Below are positions 35,001-44,544 of a DNA stretch of 64,000 bases, one piece after another (position 1 is the stretch's first letter; every line of letters starts with the position of its first letter). The notes under the pieces are model-generated. The model searched no databases. It was not told the DNA's origin and saw only the letters and a list, made by a program, of their open reading frames with translations. The stretch lies in assembly GCF_000407185.1 (NCBI RefSeq), contig NZ_KE136483.1:372001-436000 (forward strand), written 5' to 3'. The stretch is from Enterococcus malodoratus ATCC 43197 (GTDB taxonomy: Bacteria; Bacillota; Bacilli; Lactobacillales; Enterococcaceae). The position numbers and the translations under genes are program-made.

Positions 35001-36500
35001 GTGAGAGGTCTATTCTCCTATAAAGGAAAGAGAATCCAATTGTATTATCGGTATCTAAATGGCTGGTATACGTTTTTCTTTTCGATCCCGACTTTATCTT
35101 TAGCAGCTTGGTTATGGTGGAAAAATTGGACAAACATTGTTTCAGTGATCGATGGAAATCAAAAGGCTTTGGCCAAAATAATCATGCTAGGAATATTAGT
35201 GTCAGGGCTACTATTCCTAACGATTGCTGTTTCTCTTTTTGCTATGAAGCGATCCAAAGAAAACGGTGGTTACTTTAGCAGACTTCAACGCTGCCAATGG
35301 TTGTTGAAATACCTTATTGAAAACAATTTGGTAGATATTAAAAAGGTGAAAACTGAAACTGGTTCGAAAGAACTGATCCAATTACCAAAGGTATACTATA
35401 AAAAAAAGAATTCATTGGATTGTTTCACCTTCGAGCTTGGTGGGAAAAATCATAAGGAATTTCTGATGATGGGATCGGTATTGGAGGAACTATTTCTTGG
35501 TGATTTAGTTGAGATTGATCGGAAACCGATGTTAGTCACCTACAAGTTATTGCTGGATACCATTGAGCGCCGCTTGTCTATTCGAGAGGTCAAAGCAGAA
35601 AATGGCTCAATTGAAATCATGAAGGGTGTCTTTTGGGAATATGACAAGCTGCCGAACCTACTTATTAGCGGCGGGATCGGTGGTGGGAAGACCTTTTTCA
35701 TTTATACGCTAATCAAGGTGTTTATGGAAATCGGCACGGTGAAAATTGCTGATCCAAAGAAATCAGATTTAGGTGTTCTAGCGGATTTACCAGCTTTTAA
35801 AGGACACGTAGTGATGGAAAAAGAAGAAATATTTCGCTTGCTAGAAGACAGCTTTGAAATGATGATCAAGCGCTACAAGTACATGCGAGAACACAAAAAT
35901 TATACTATGGGAAAAAACTATGCTTTCTATGACATGCCGCCTTACGTTGTGATCATTGATGAATGGGCCGCATTTTTTAGTACCTTGGACTACAAAGAAA
36001 CGGATAGGGTTTTAAAAGTATTAATGCCGTTAATTCTTCAAGGTCGTCAAGCTGGTGTGTATATGATCATTGCCTTGCAGCGTCCAGATGCTCAAAGTTT
36101 GCCGAATGGTATTCGAGACAATCTACTCGCAAAAGTGTCATTGGGAAGATTATCTGAGCTGGGCTATAAAATGAGCTTTGGCGACGAAAATAAAAATAAA
36201 AGTTTTGTTAATAAATCAGGAGTTGGTCGGGGCTATTTAGATATTGGGAAAGGGATTCCCCAAGAATTGTATAGTCCCTTTGTTCCGAATGATTTTGATT
36301 TTCTAACGGAGTTTGCCAAATTTGATCACATGATCGAACTGGATTTTGAACCAGCACGAATAACTGTAGAAGACCAAAAATTGATGGATGACATGTATAG
36401 TGCTGATGATGAAAGGCAACTCAGAAAAATGGTTTCAGAAGAATATCAGAGAAAGCGGCAAGAGAAGTTGAATAAAGCTGGTGATATTACCATCGAGTAA
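35001..36500 (+). CDS. FtsK/SpoIIIE-type coupling protein (TcpA, Tn916 Orf21-like)
   Basis: This 499-aa DNA-translocating ATPase links the relaxosome to the secretion channel. Two N-terminal membrane helices (about 18-40 and 55-78) precede an FtsK-type domain with Walker A GGIGGGKT near residue 225 and Walker B YVVIIDEWAAF near 320. A GTG start follows AAGGAAAGGTG. The gene lies just upstream of oriT and the relaxase gene, as in Tn916. Confidence 0.92.
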   Translation: MRGLFSYKGKRIQLYYRYLNGWYTFFFSIPTLSLAAWLWWKNWTNIVSVIDGNQKALAKIIMLGILVSGLLFLTIAVSLFAMKRSKENGGYFSRLQRCQWLLKYLIENNLVDIKKVKTETGSKELIQLPKVYYKKKNSLDCFTFELGGKNHKEFLMMGSVLEELFLGDLVEIDRKPMLVTYKLLLDTIERRLSIREVKAENGSIEIMKGVFWEYDKLPNLLISGGIGGGKTFFIYTLIKVFMEIGTVKIADPKKSDLGVLADLPAFKGHVVMEKEEIFRLLEDSFEMMIKRYKYMREHKNYTMGKNYAFYDMPPYVVIIDEWAAFFSTLDYKETDRVLKVLMPLILQGRQAGVYMIIALQRPDAQSLPNGIRDNLLAKVSLGRLSELGYKMSFGDENKNKSFVNKSGVGRGYLDIGKGIPQELYSPFVPNDFDFLTEFAKFDHMIELDFEPARITVEDQKLMDDMYSADDERQLRKMVSEEYQRKRQEKLNKAGDITIE

Positions 36501-36527
36501 TCTATTAAGCGAGTGAGGTGATGACAT

Positions 36528-36839
36528 GTGAGTGAAAAATATTATCGAGTACGAACGGCCGCAAAGTTGATTGATTCGGAATTCTCTTCAAGGACACTGT
36601 ATTCGTGGATCGCTAAAATTGAAAAACGGACCACCTATCTTTTCTTGCGAAAGGATATTTTGAGGAATGGGATTCCTGTAAGTCAAATTTTACTGACAGA
36701 AGAAGATATTTTATTGTTGAAAAAGCTTCATCGGTTGAGAAATGGAGAGAGGAAAGAGTTAACGGCTGCGATTTTCGCCACCTTTTTGTCACCGGAAGAT
36801 CTTGCGGAACGATTGATGATTGAAGAAAACATTTTATAA
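36528..36839 (+). CDS. small HTH-like element protein
   Basis: This 103-aa protein has an N-terminal segment like a helix-turn-helix of MerR/excisionase type (YYRVRTAAKLIDSEFSSRTLYSWI) and a helical C terminus. It starts at GTG with GAGGTG seven bases upstream. It sits directly before oriT, so it could be a relaxosome accessory DNA-binding protein. That is an inference from fold-like sequence and place. Confidence 0.68.
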   Translation: MSEKYYRVRTAAKLIDSEFSSRTLYSWIAKIEKRTTYLFLRKDILRNGIPVSQILLTEEDILLLKKLHRLRNGERKELTAAIFATFLSPEDLAERLMIEENIL

Positions 36840-36884
36840 AAAATGATCCACTGTAGATACTGGAGGGGAAACTATGCCCGCATA

Positions 36885-37041
36885 GCCATGCACTCATTAG
36901 AGCGTGGCGTTTGCACTGGCAGCGGCGCCAGCCGCGTATGGCAAGGGCAAACGCACACGCCAAGTGTGTGCGTGGATGGTTTAGGGCAGGCGCTTGCGCC
37001 TGCCCTAAACCGTTACCCCCCCAGTATCTAATAGGGGGGGT
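36885..37041 (+). other. oriT: origin of transfer (oriT), MOBT type
   Basis: This GC-rich gap between the coupling protein and relaxase genes is full of inverted repeats. These are GCGTTTGC/GCAAACGC, CTGGC/GCCAG, CGCACAC/GTGTGCG and a perfect 16-pair stem with a TT loop (36978-37011). At 37015-37041 seven C, the 11 bases AGTATCTAATA and seven G form the nic-type hairpin. It matches the C-run, TCTAA-type loop and G-run of ICEBs1 and Tn916 oriT. The relaxase encoded next is expected to nick in that hairpin. Confidence 0.85.
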
Positions 37042-37236
37042 AGAAATAAAATAACGAAACAAAAAAAGCTCAACAAAGATGGCTATATAAGGCTTCATCG
37101 AAGATGAACGTTTGTGTGCTTTTCAACGATTTTGAAGGGACACAAAAATTAAGAGTCAATAATCCCAAAGGTTTGATGGCTCTTTTTGAAGAGTCGAAAA
37201 AAATCAATTTCGTTATTTAATTGAGGTGTAGAAAAA

Positions 37237-38487
37237 TTGGAGCCTAAAGAACTGCGAAACTATCGATACAGATTTGGGTTATCCAATGCGAAGACTGGAA
37301 AACAAAAGCCAGTTTCTCAACGAAAATTTGCACAAATACTGGACATCTCTTTGTCCTATTACAAAAAAATGGAACAAGGCAAGCGCCCGATTCCAGAAGA
37401 GGTGAAACAAAAGCTCGAAGAGTATTTTCGTGTCTACATGAAACATGGGGTAGAAATGAGAGTCATGATCGATTATTTGCGCTTGTCCTTTTTTGATGCA
37501 ACACCTAAAGATATTATCCAACGAGTGTTAGGCATGGATGAGTTAGAGTTTGAAACCCGTTCAACAGGACTCTACATGTTTGACCAGGTATCTGTACGAG
37601 GAAATATCTGGGTGTTTTGGCATACAAAAGAAACAACGAAAAATGTATTGATTCAATTCTCAGGACAAGGTTGCCGTGAGTATGAACTGGTGTTGAAGGA
37701 ACGAAAAACAGACTGGCAGGAATACCTATTACACCTTTGGCAAAAACAAGGAATGCTAGAAAGTTGCTATAGCCGTGTTCAATGCAGCCGGATCGATATT
37801 GCCATTGATGAAATGTGGATGCGAGATGATGACGAATACTTTGATTTGTTTTCTATTCTGGAAAAGGAACACAAAGGACTGATCGAAGATAGCTTCAAAT
37901 TATTTGAAAACTATGGGGGATATTATACAGAATCAGGGGTAGCTAGAAACAAGGGGCTATCCCTTTATTTTGGATCAAGAAAATCCCCGATGTTCTTCAA
38001 CTTCTATGAAAAACGCTATGAGATTGCCAATCGTGAGCGTATTTCAGTGGAAGATGCCTTACTAAAATATGGTATCTACAATCGCTACGAATTGCGTAGC
38101 GCTGCTGAAAAAGCAACTGAGATTATTGATCGCTTTATTACCGGAACGAGCTTAGGGGAGATCGGCGCTGGATTGATCAATGACAAATTGACGGTTTATG
38201 ACTTGCTTGATTCTGAATCAAGAATTGTGAATGAGCGGTGGGCCAAAATGTTTCGGACAGTCAGAGAGTTGAACTTTTCCATGAAAGCAGAAAAGTTTTC
38301 GATCGAACGAGCGGAACGATGGTTTGAAACCCAAGTAGCGCCCACACTAAAGCTACTAAAAATTGTCGATGAACTTTCTGGTAGAGATTTTGTGAACGCA
38401 ACGATTGAAAATGTGGAGTTGAGTGAGGATAAAGAAAACTATCTTACTTGGTTTCAATCATCAGGAGGTGATTTAGTTGGAGGATAA
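37237..38487 (+). CDS. MOBT relaxase (Rep_trans family, Tn916 Orf20-like)
   Basis: This DNA-nicking relaxase of 416 aa initiates transfer at oriT. An N-terminal Cro/CI-like helix-turn-helix (about 20-65; SQRKFAQILDISLSYYKKME) is followed by the Rep_trans catalytic domain. The domain has the acidic metal-binding strand SRIDIAIDE (about 185) and a candidate active tyrosine at 257 in MFFNFYEK. A TTG start follows GAGGTG. Rolling-circle-type Rep relatives suggest it may also support replication of the excised circle. Confidence 0.92.
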   Translation: MEPKELRNYRYRFGLSNAKTGKQKPVSQRKFAQILDISLSYYKKMEQGKRPIPEEVKQKLEEYFRVYMKHGVEMRVMIDYLRLSFFDATPKDIIQRVLGMDELEFETRSTGLYMFDQVSVRGNIWVFWHTKETTKNVLIQFSGQGCREYELVLKERKTDWQEYLLHLWQKQGMLESCYSRVQCSRIDIAIDEMWMRDDDEYFDLFSILEKEHKGLIEDSFKLFENYGGYYTESGVARNKGLSLYFGSRKSPMFFNFYEKRYEIANRERISVEDALLKYGIYNRYELRSAAEKATEIIDRFITGTSLGEIGAGLINDKLTVYDLLDSESRIVNERWAKMFRTVRELNFSMKAEKFSIERAERWFETQVAPTLKLLKIVDELSGRDFVNATIENVELSEDKENYLTWFQSSGGDLVGG

Positions 38488-39025
38488 CAAGGACTATCTT
38501 TTTTCAGGAATTAGTCACTGTCAGGAAAAAATCGAAGCGATTAATCAACGAGTTCGAGCATTGAGTGTCTTCAATAATTCGATGGATTTGATTGAACGAA
38601 TTCTTGAACGTGGTGAATTTCAGGGTGATCCGGCATGGCAAGAAATTGCACGATTGCTGGAGGTGAGAAAAAGTTACGAACTCAAATTGGAGGAGTTAAG
38701 TTGGCAGGTGAAACCAAGTGATTTAAGTCAGATTGAATTTTATTCTTTCAGTGTCCCGAAAAGTGCTTTGATCGCTGTGAAGATTGGTGTAAAGCCACTG
38801 ATCGTTTATTCGAACTGCGTGATCGAAGTGTATAACAAAAAAATTGAATACAGTTCTCTATCAGTTGATGAAGTGCGGCAATTATTAAGCCGGTCTATTT
38901 GTGAAGATACTAATCATGGTATGACGGAAGAGAGCATTCAAGAAGAATTACTTGATCTCGGTCGATATGTCAATGAATCATTTTATCAAGGATCAGTCTT
39001 ACTGATAGAAAATGTATTTGTTTAG
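38477..39025 (+). CDS. hypothetical element protein
   Basis: This 182-aa protein starts at TTG within the end of the relaxase gene, with AGGAGGTG five bases upstream, so the two are translationally coupled. The N-terminal half is helical and charged (about 10-80), and the C-terminal half mixes beta and helix. It has no membrane segment or signal peptide. I do not recognise a family; its place suggests a relaxosome or regulatory role. Confidence 0.68.
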   Translation: MEDNKDYLFSGISHCQEKIEAINQRVRALSVFNNSMDLIERILERGEFQGDPAWQEIARLLEVRKSYELKLEELSWQVKPSDLSQIEFYSFSVPKSALIAVKIGVKPLIVYSNCVIEVYNKKIEYSSLSVDEVRQLLSRSICEDTNHGMTEESIQEELLDLGRYVNESFYQGSVLLIENVFV

Positions 39026-39041
39026 ATAAGGAGTGCATTCG

Positions 39042-39527
39042 ATGGAAGCACAAATATATATAGCTAATTTGTCTAAATATGTCAGTGGAACTATTCAAGG
39101 CGGCTGGTTTGACCTACCAGTAGACTACTCTGATATAGCACCGAAACTAGGTTTAAATGAATCCGAAGAAGAAACCATCATTTTGGATTCGGATGCGCCA
39201 TTTACTGTGACTCAATACGATAGTTTGGATCGCTTAAATGAATTATATGAACAGTATTCGGAATTACCCAGCGAGGTACGAGATCATGCAAAAGAATTAA
39301 TTGGAGATTTGTTTTCGTCAGAAGAAGATTTACTGGAGAATGCTGAGGATGTCATGTTTCTACCGGATGTTGATACGGATGAAAAGCTGGGAAGTTATTG
39401 GGTTGATCAAGGCTTGATCACTGTACCCAAGGAGTTAGAAAACTACATTGATGAAGAAGCTCTTGGGCGAGATATTCGATTGGAAGGACAAGTTGTCTAT
39501 GTTTCGGATGGCTGTTTCATGAAGTAG
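39042..39527 (+). CDS. ardA: antirestriction protein ArdA (Tn916 Orf18-like)
   Basis: This 161-aa very acidic protein mimics B-form DNA and blocks type I restriction enzymes during entry. Family features are the N-terminal YIANLSKYVSGTIQGGWFDLP, the central acidic stretch EEDLLENAEDV and the C-terminal EEALGRDIRLEG. AAGGAG before the ATG is better spaced than for a GTG nine bases upstream. It occupies the same relative place as orf18 in Tn916. Confidence 0.92.
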   Translation: MEAQIYIANLSKYVSGTIQGGWFDLPVDYSDIAPKLGLNESEEETIILDSDAPFTVTQYDSLDRLNELYEQYSELPSEVRDHAKELIGDLFSSEEDLLENAEDVMFLPDVDTDEKLGSYWVDQGLITVPKELENYIDEEALGRDIRLEGQVVYVSDGCFMK

Positions 39528-39560
39528 CTCTTCTTTGGTTAGAAAGGTGTTTCTCATACG

Positions 39561-40061
39561 ATGGAGTTGATCAAATATGCAGGTTCCTTTCACCTTGGGA
39601 ATCAAGATTTATTGCAAAATATCGAAGAAGGGAAAGCCTTCTTTGGTGAAATTTATTATTGGTACAAAGCGAAATTGACTGAGTATCTTTTGAAGATTCC
39701 ATTTAAAGACTTGAGCTTTGATGAATTCTTCGGACAGTTTAGAAATTTATTTTTACGAGAACTGAAACAGTTGGATAGTTTAGACTATCCAGTTACTTTT
39801 GAATGGTTAGATGGAAAATTTAAACAAGTCATCTATGATCCGATCTTTGTTCAGGTGATTGAGCGTATGGATGAAGTGAATCAAGAGCGAACCTACTTTA
39901 TGAATTATGTCAAAAAAAGGCAATGGGATGTGACAGAACAGTTTTGGTCATATCTTCAAGAATATGGTGAAGTTCGTGTTACGGAAATCAATTCGGATTA
40001 TGCAGAAAAGCTGATCCCAGTCGATTTTGTAGAAAAGTGTCATTTGAAAATTATTAAATAG
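39561..40061 (+). CDS. hypothetical element protein
   Basis: This 166-aa soluble protein is rich in aromatic residues. No motif, membrane segment or signal peptide is seen. AGAAAGGTG precedes the ATG. It lies between ardA and the surface adhesin module and is followed by a terminator, so it ends the early conjugation transcript. I do not recognise a family. Confidence 0.65.
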   Translation: MELIKYAGSFHLGNQDLLQNIEEGKAFFGEIYYWYKAKLTEYLLKIPFKDLSFDEFFGQFRNLFLRELKQLDSLDYPVTFEWLDGKFKQVIYDPIFVQVIERMDEVNQERTYFMNYVKKRQWDVTEQFWSYLQEYGEVRVTEINSDYAEKLIPVDFVEKCHLKIIK

Positions 40062-40091
40062 TGATTGTCTAAAATTGAATAAAGTACCTAA

Positions 40092-40137
40092 AGCAACGTC
40101 CTAAGAAGCCTCATTCATAGAACGTTGCTATTTTTTT
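40092..40137 (+). terminator. terminator before the surface module
   Basis: AGCAACGT and ACGTTGCT pair around a 22-base loop, followed by A and seven T. A similar stem-plus-T-run follows several genes of this element. Confidence 0.72.
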
Positions 40138-40233
40138 GTCTAAAAAGGTGGTGAACGCCTTTCATCAGGTAAGAAATCGAAGTCCATAAGTGAACTCGAA
40201 TGGAAAAATACTAACTATTATTGGAGGAAGTTT

Positions 40234-43200
40234 ATGAAAATGAAAATCAGTAGAATCATTGTTTCGCTCGTGATGATCGTCACGCTGCTTACGCAAATCA
40301 TTCCAATTCAAGCGATCACGGCTTATGCGGAAAACACCGGTGCAACTCAGGTACAAAAGAATGATGAGAAACCGAAGTCCACAGAAGCCACGAAAGCTGA
40401 TCCGGTTGAATCAAGTCAGGAAACCTCGGAAAGTACAAGCAGCACGGAGTCTTCTGAAAATAGAAAAGACCAGGAGAATGTGGAATCTGAGGATAAAGAA
40501 GATACACAAAGAGAAGTAGCCTTGGATGAAAGTGTCTATGGTTCTGGAGCTGGCGTTCCTGGTGATCCAGTTCTTTTCCGGAGTGCGAGAGCATTATCGG
40601 CAGATTTACCAACCTTTTTCGGTATTTCTACAAAAGCAATTAACGCTGAATTGACCGCTCACCAAAATGATTCCTTCTATTTGGGAACTCCGTATCGTGG
40701 ATTGTATTTAAATCCAGACGAAGGGTATTGCCTAAGTCCAAACGGAGCACCGACAAGCTATGGGCCTGGGATGAACTGCACAGGATTTGTAGCTATGGTT
40801 ATTCGTAGAGCTGGAGGCGATATTTCAAGAATTACGAATAATAGTACGGGATTTGGTGGTGCAGCGAACGCTTATAACTGGCGTGATGTTTTACGTGCGA
40901 CAACTTATGCGGACACGTACAATACGGTTTCTGAAATGTTAGCTAGTGGTACCATGCGTAAAGGAGATATTATTTATTTTGAACCGGATGTGTCGGTAAC
41001 CAACTATGACTGCCACATTGGATTCTTCTGGGGAAATACACCACGCGACAATAAATTCTGGCATTCCTATTATCCTGATGGAAATATTATTTCTGATATT
41101 AAAACGAAGTCACCTGCTGAAAAAATTTATGTCTTCCATAATGCAAAGGAAGAGGGCTATATTTCACTGAAAAAAGTAAATGATAAAGGCGATAATATGG
41201 CTGGCGTTTCTTTCAAACTAACGGCTGATGGAAAATCCACCACTGTAAAAACAGATGCAAATGGGAATTTAAAATCACCAAATTATCCTATCGGTACAGT
41301 GGTAGAGTACGAAGAAACGGCTACGATCGCTGGTCACTATATTGATTCTGCGTCATCTAAAGGCAAGATCACCATCAAGGAAGGTTCCAATGAACTCAAA
41401 GTGACCAATCCACGGTATGCGAACGTTACGCTGAACAAGAAGAATGATGTGGGCCTTAACCTTGAAGGTGTTCAATTCAAACTGACTTACAACGGGAAAG
41501 AACATACCGTCAAGACTGACAAAAACGGTCAAATTCAAGTGACGAATGAACTGAAAAATAATACGAAAATTGATTGGGAAGAAACGGCAACGATTGCTGG
41601 TCACTACATCGATACAGCCAATGCGAAGGGATCGTTAGTAGTGAAATCCGGTTCAAATACGATTAATGTGAGTAATCCACGTTATGCCAATTTAACACTG
41701 ATCAAACAAAATGATAAAGGGAAAAACCTTGAAGGCGTAGAATTTAATCTTCAGTACAATGGCAAGGATCATAAAGTGAAGACGGATAAAAATGGGATAA
41801 TAAAGATCACCAATGACTTGAAGAACAACACAAAAGTCGATTGGAAAGAGCTTAAAACCATCAAAGGGCACTACATTGATCCAGAAAAAGCAAAAGGATC
41901 AATCGTAGTGAAATCTGGAGAAAACACGATTAACGTAAATAATCCAACACTTAATTTTGGGTTGACTTCTCAAGCAAGTAACCAAGACGGGGCACAATTT
42001 GTGAATCCAATGATCGGACAAAAGCTACGAGATGAAGTCATGATCCAGCCGAACCAAGCACCTGCAAATGCAAAACTACGCCTTACTTCTGATTTTGTCG
42101 AGTTTGGAACAGGTGAACAGCTTGGCGAAGAATCATTGAAGCAAGTGAATGAGTTCGAAGCAAAACAGGCCCAATTCGTTAAAAACATGTATTTAGAATT
42201 TGATGCTACAGGAATGCATGGTAAAAAGGGTGTTTGGATCAATGTCTTAGAATTCTACAATCCTTCAACGAGTGAGTGGGAAGAAGTCGCTCGTCATGAT
42301 GATTTGACGAATGAAGCAGAAGCGATTCAATTTGTGACTCCAGAAATCCATACCGAGTTTTTCTTCTATGATCAGAACGAAAACGAAACAAAACTATCTG
42401 ATCCATTGGCAAAAGTGAAAGGATTCGACCGAGTATTTTATAAGAACCTTATCTCAGGTCAGACTTACAAATTTGATTTAATCATGATGGATCGTGAATC
42501 TGAAAAAGAATTCAAAGACCCGAACGGAAATAGCGTGACAGGATCGATCACTGTTGTTGCAGGGAAGGATGGCACCGTCACTTCTACTATCAATGCGAGA
42601 GAATACTATGAAAATCTTGCCAAAGAAGCGGCTGAAAAAGAAGAATCAAAAGAAAACGATAGCGACAAAGAAAAAGAAACGACAAAAGATTCGGATGGAT
42701 CAAAAGAAACGATTCAACCAAAAGCAGCCACGCAAGAAGTTGTTGATACCGAAGAACCAGCAGATGTGGAAGAACAAGAAGAGGCGACTGAATTTTCAAC
42801 ACTGAATGACGTTGAATTGTTGGAAGGCTATGTCGATGTTCCGTTTGAAGCCAACTTATCCGCTGCGAAAGGAAAAGTCTTAGTTGCCTACGAGCAGCTA
42901 TCTACAAATGACACACCGATTGCCGATGAAAAAGAACTTGAGAATGAGAAACAAACCGGGAAAGTAAGAAATCCTAAGATCGGTACGCAAGCTCTCGTGA
43001 ATGGCAAAGTAGAAGTCACTTCCGATGGCAAAGTAACATTGACTGATAAAGTTGCTTTTGAAGACTTAACGCCTAACGTTGAGTACGATCAAAAAGTTAC
43101 TTGGATGGATACACGGACAAAATTACCAGTCATGATCGATGGAAAAGAATTAACTTCAACCATCAAGTTCACACCGAAAGAATCAACAGGAACGGTCACA

Positions 43201-43506
43201 GTCACGATTGAAGATGTCGCTGTTCAACAATTATTTGGTAAAGACAGTCAAATCCAATTGGTCGCTTTTGAAGAAACAACTTATAACGATGAGCCTGTAG
43301 CTTCTGAAAAAGATTTCAACAACAAAGGCCAAACCATTACAATAAATAAACCAATCGAACCAGCAAAATCGACTAGTCCAGCAGGTACGTTGCCTCAAAC
43401 ATCAGGATCATTGGGAAGTCCAGTTACTTGGATACTCTTAGGTCTTGTGTTCGCCGCAAGTGCTCTTTTTATCGTTGTAAACCAGAAACGTCAAAATAAA
43501 AAATAA
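40234..43506 (+). CDS. large sortase-anchored adhesin (NlpC/P60-like head, SpaA repeats, VaFE repeats)
   Basis: This 1090-aa surface protein has a signal peptide (about 1-33) and a Ser/Glu-rich linker. A globular head (about 125-305) has a cysteine-hydrolase-like pair, Cys182 in NCTGFVAMV and His261 in DCHIGFFWG. Three tandem SpaA/Cna-B repeats of about 88 residues (about 308-570) are followed by a long beta-rich region. VaFE-type repeats follow, with GYVDVPFEANLSA and FEDLTPNVEY. The sorting signal LPQTS is at 1053-1057, then a membrane helix and KRQNKK. TGGAGG precedes the ATG. A dedicated sortase gene follows. It is probably a donor-recipient contact adhesin; the head might also cleave peptidoglycan or form a covalent bond. 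Confidence 0.87.
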   Translation: MKMKISRIIVSLVMIVTLLTQIIPIQAITAYAENTGATQVQKNDEKPKSTEATKADPVESSQETSESTSSTESSENRKDQENVESEDKEDTQREVALDESVYGSGAGVPGDPVLFRSARALSADLPTFFGISTKAINAELTAHQNDSFYLGTPYRGLYLNPDEGYCLSPNGAPTSYGPGMNCTGFVAMVIRRAGGDISRITNNSTGFGGAANAYNWRDVLRATTYADTYNTVSEMLASGTMRKGDIIYFEPDVSVTNYDCHIGFFWGNTPRDNKFWHSYYPDGNIISDIKTKSPAEKIYVFHNAKEEGYISLKKVNDKGDNMAGVSFKLTADGKSTTVKTDANGNLKSPNYPIGTVVEYEETATIAGHYIDSASSKGKITIKEGSNELKVTNPRYANVTLNKKNDVGLNLEGVQFKLTYNGKEHTVKTDKNGQIQVTNELKNNTKIDWEETATIAGHYIDTANAKGSLVVKSGSNTINVSNPRYANLTLIKQNDKGKNLEGVEFNLQYNGKDHKVKTDKNGIIKITNDLKNNTKVDWKELKTIKGHYIDPEKAKGSIVVKSGENTINVNNPTLNFGLTSQASNQDGAQFVNPMIGQKLRDEVMIQPNQAPANAKLRLTSDFVEFGTGEQLGEESLKQVNEFEAKQAQFVKNMYLEFDATGMHGKKGVWINVLEFYNPSTSEWEEVARHDDLTNEAEAIQFVTPEIHTEFFFYDQNENETKLSDPLAKVKGFDRVFYKNLISGQTYKFDLIMMDRESEKEFKDPNGNSVTGSITVVAGKDGTVTSTINAREYYENLAKEAAEKEESKENDSDKEKETTKDSDGSKETIQPKAATQEVVDTEEPADVEEQEEATEFSTLNDVELLEGYVDVPFEANLSAAKGKVLVAYEQLSTNDTPIADEKELENEKQTGKVRNPKIGTQALVNGKVEVTSDGKVTLTDKVAFEDLTPNVEYDQKVTWMDTRTKLPVMIDGKELTSTIKFTPKESTGTVTVTIEDVAVQQLFGKDSQIQLVAFEETTYNDEPVASEKDFNNKGQTITINKPIEPAKSTSPAGTLPQTSGSLGSPVTWILLGLVFAASALFIVVNQKRQNKK

Positions 43507-43517
43507 GCTAGATCAAC

Positions 43518-43550
43518 GAAGCGTCCGTACCAGGGCGCTTCTATTTTTTA
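43518..43550 (+). terminator. terminator or attenuator between adhesin and sortase
   Basis: GAAGCGTCC and GGGCGCTTC form a nine-pair stem (G-T allowed) with a six-base loop, then TATTTTTT. Confidence 0.75.
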
Positions 43551-43562
43551 GAGGAGGGTATC

Positions 43563-44525
43563 GTGAAAAAGCTATGGAAGAACCTACCATTTCTATGGAT
43601 CGTTTTAGGGGTTGTGATTTCTTGTGCCAGTTACTACGGGTATCACTTATTACTACAAGCCAATGACCAAGCAGAACAAATCAAACAACCGATTGATTTG
43701 AAACAAAGCAATCGAGATAAACAAAAAAAGAAACTGCAAAAAGCGACTTACTGTCCACGTCAAATCAAACCAGTTACGCCCGCTGCTTACGCGAAAGATC
43801 AGTTGCGGTATGCCGAGATCGTGAATCAGTGGGGCGTAGGGGCGTTGTATATCCCCAGCGCTGATATTCATTCGAAAATTCTTGCAGGAATCGACAATCA
43901 GAATCTAATGGTTGGGGTCGGAACGTACTATCAGAATCAGCAGTTAGGAAAAGGCAACTACGTACTCCTTGCTCACAATCTGGTTCAAAGTGGCGGATCG
44001 CTTGGAAATCTGCCGAAAACAACCTTGCAGCAAATCTTTTATCTAACTGACTTTACGAAAGTTTATGAGTACGTGGCGATTAAAAATGATGTCGTTGATC
44101 AAAGTCGAGGAGACTTGATGGCTATTCCTACCGATGATCAGACATCAATTGTGACGCTTATTCGGTGTGAAGGTGGACTAAACACCTCCAATCGAGCGGT
44201 TGTGCAAGGCGAGTTCTTGAAGGAATATCCGGCAAGTGAAGCTACCAAAGCCGTGAAACTTGGTTTGGGACTCATTGAAGAGCGCTGGGCCAATGATGAA
44301 AAAATCTCGAACCAACAAAGGGCTAATGCTAGTGAAGAACCCACGATACGAATACGAACGCATTCAGTTGAAACATCCAACGAACCGATTTACTCACTGT
44401 TTCAAGTTGCCTGCATTTATTTGTTTACGATTCTAAATGAGGTACCTATTGTAATCGGGATCGGTTATTTAACTGGGCTTCTAGCTTTGAGCCATGTAGC
44501 CACACGAAAACAGTATGAAATTTAA
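43563..44525 (+). CDS. element-encoded sortase
   Basis: This 320-aa membrane sortase has an N-terminal membrane helix (about 8-32), a catalytic domain (about 85-230) and a C-terminal membrane helix (about 285-310). Catalytic residues are His138 in LLAHNLVQSGG, Cys202 in TLIRCEGG and Arg211 in NTSNRAVVQGEF. The usual TLxTC box reads TLIRC. It starts at GTG preceded by GAGGAGGG. Following the LPQTS adhesin, it is the likely anchor enzyme for it and for the LPNTG protein at 47426. The C-terminal helix is unusual for housekeeping sortase A. Confidence 0.85.
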   Translation: MKKLWKNLPFLWIVLGVVISCASYYGYHLLLQANDQAEQIKQPIDLKQSNRDKQKKKLQKATYCPRQIKPVTPAAYAKDQLRYAEIVNQWGVGALYIPSADIHSKILAGIDNQNLMVGVGTYYQNQQLGKGNYVLLAHNLVQSGGSLGNLPKTTLQQIFYLTDFTKVYEYVAIKNDVVDQSRGDLMAIPTDDQTSIVTLIRCEGGLNTSNRAVVQGEFLKEYPASEATKAVKLGLGLIEERWANDEKISNQQRANASEEPTIRIRTHSVETSNEPIYSLFQVACIYLFTILNEVPIVIGIGYLTGLLALSHVATRKQYEI

Positions 44526-44544
44526 CGTAAAAAGGGAGTTGTGT

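Noticed and set aside
35001-36500. Chromosomal FtsK/SpoIIIE
   Set aside because: It is too short, has only two membrane helices, and lies between DUF961 genes and oriT, so it is the conjugation coupling protein.
36613-37098. Open frames on both strands across the GC-rich region near 36.9 kb
   Set aside because: They read through inverted repeats of the oriT, lack ribosome binding sites, and one overlaps the small HTH-like gene antisense. The repeat structure explains the open frames.
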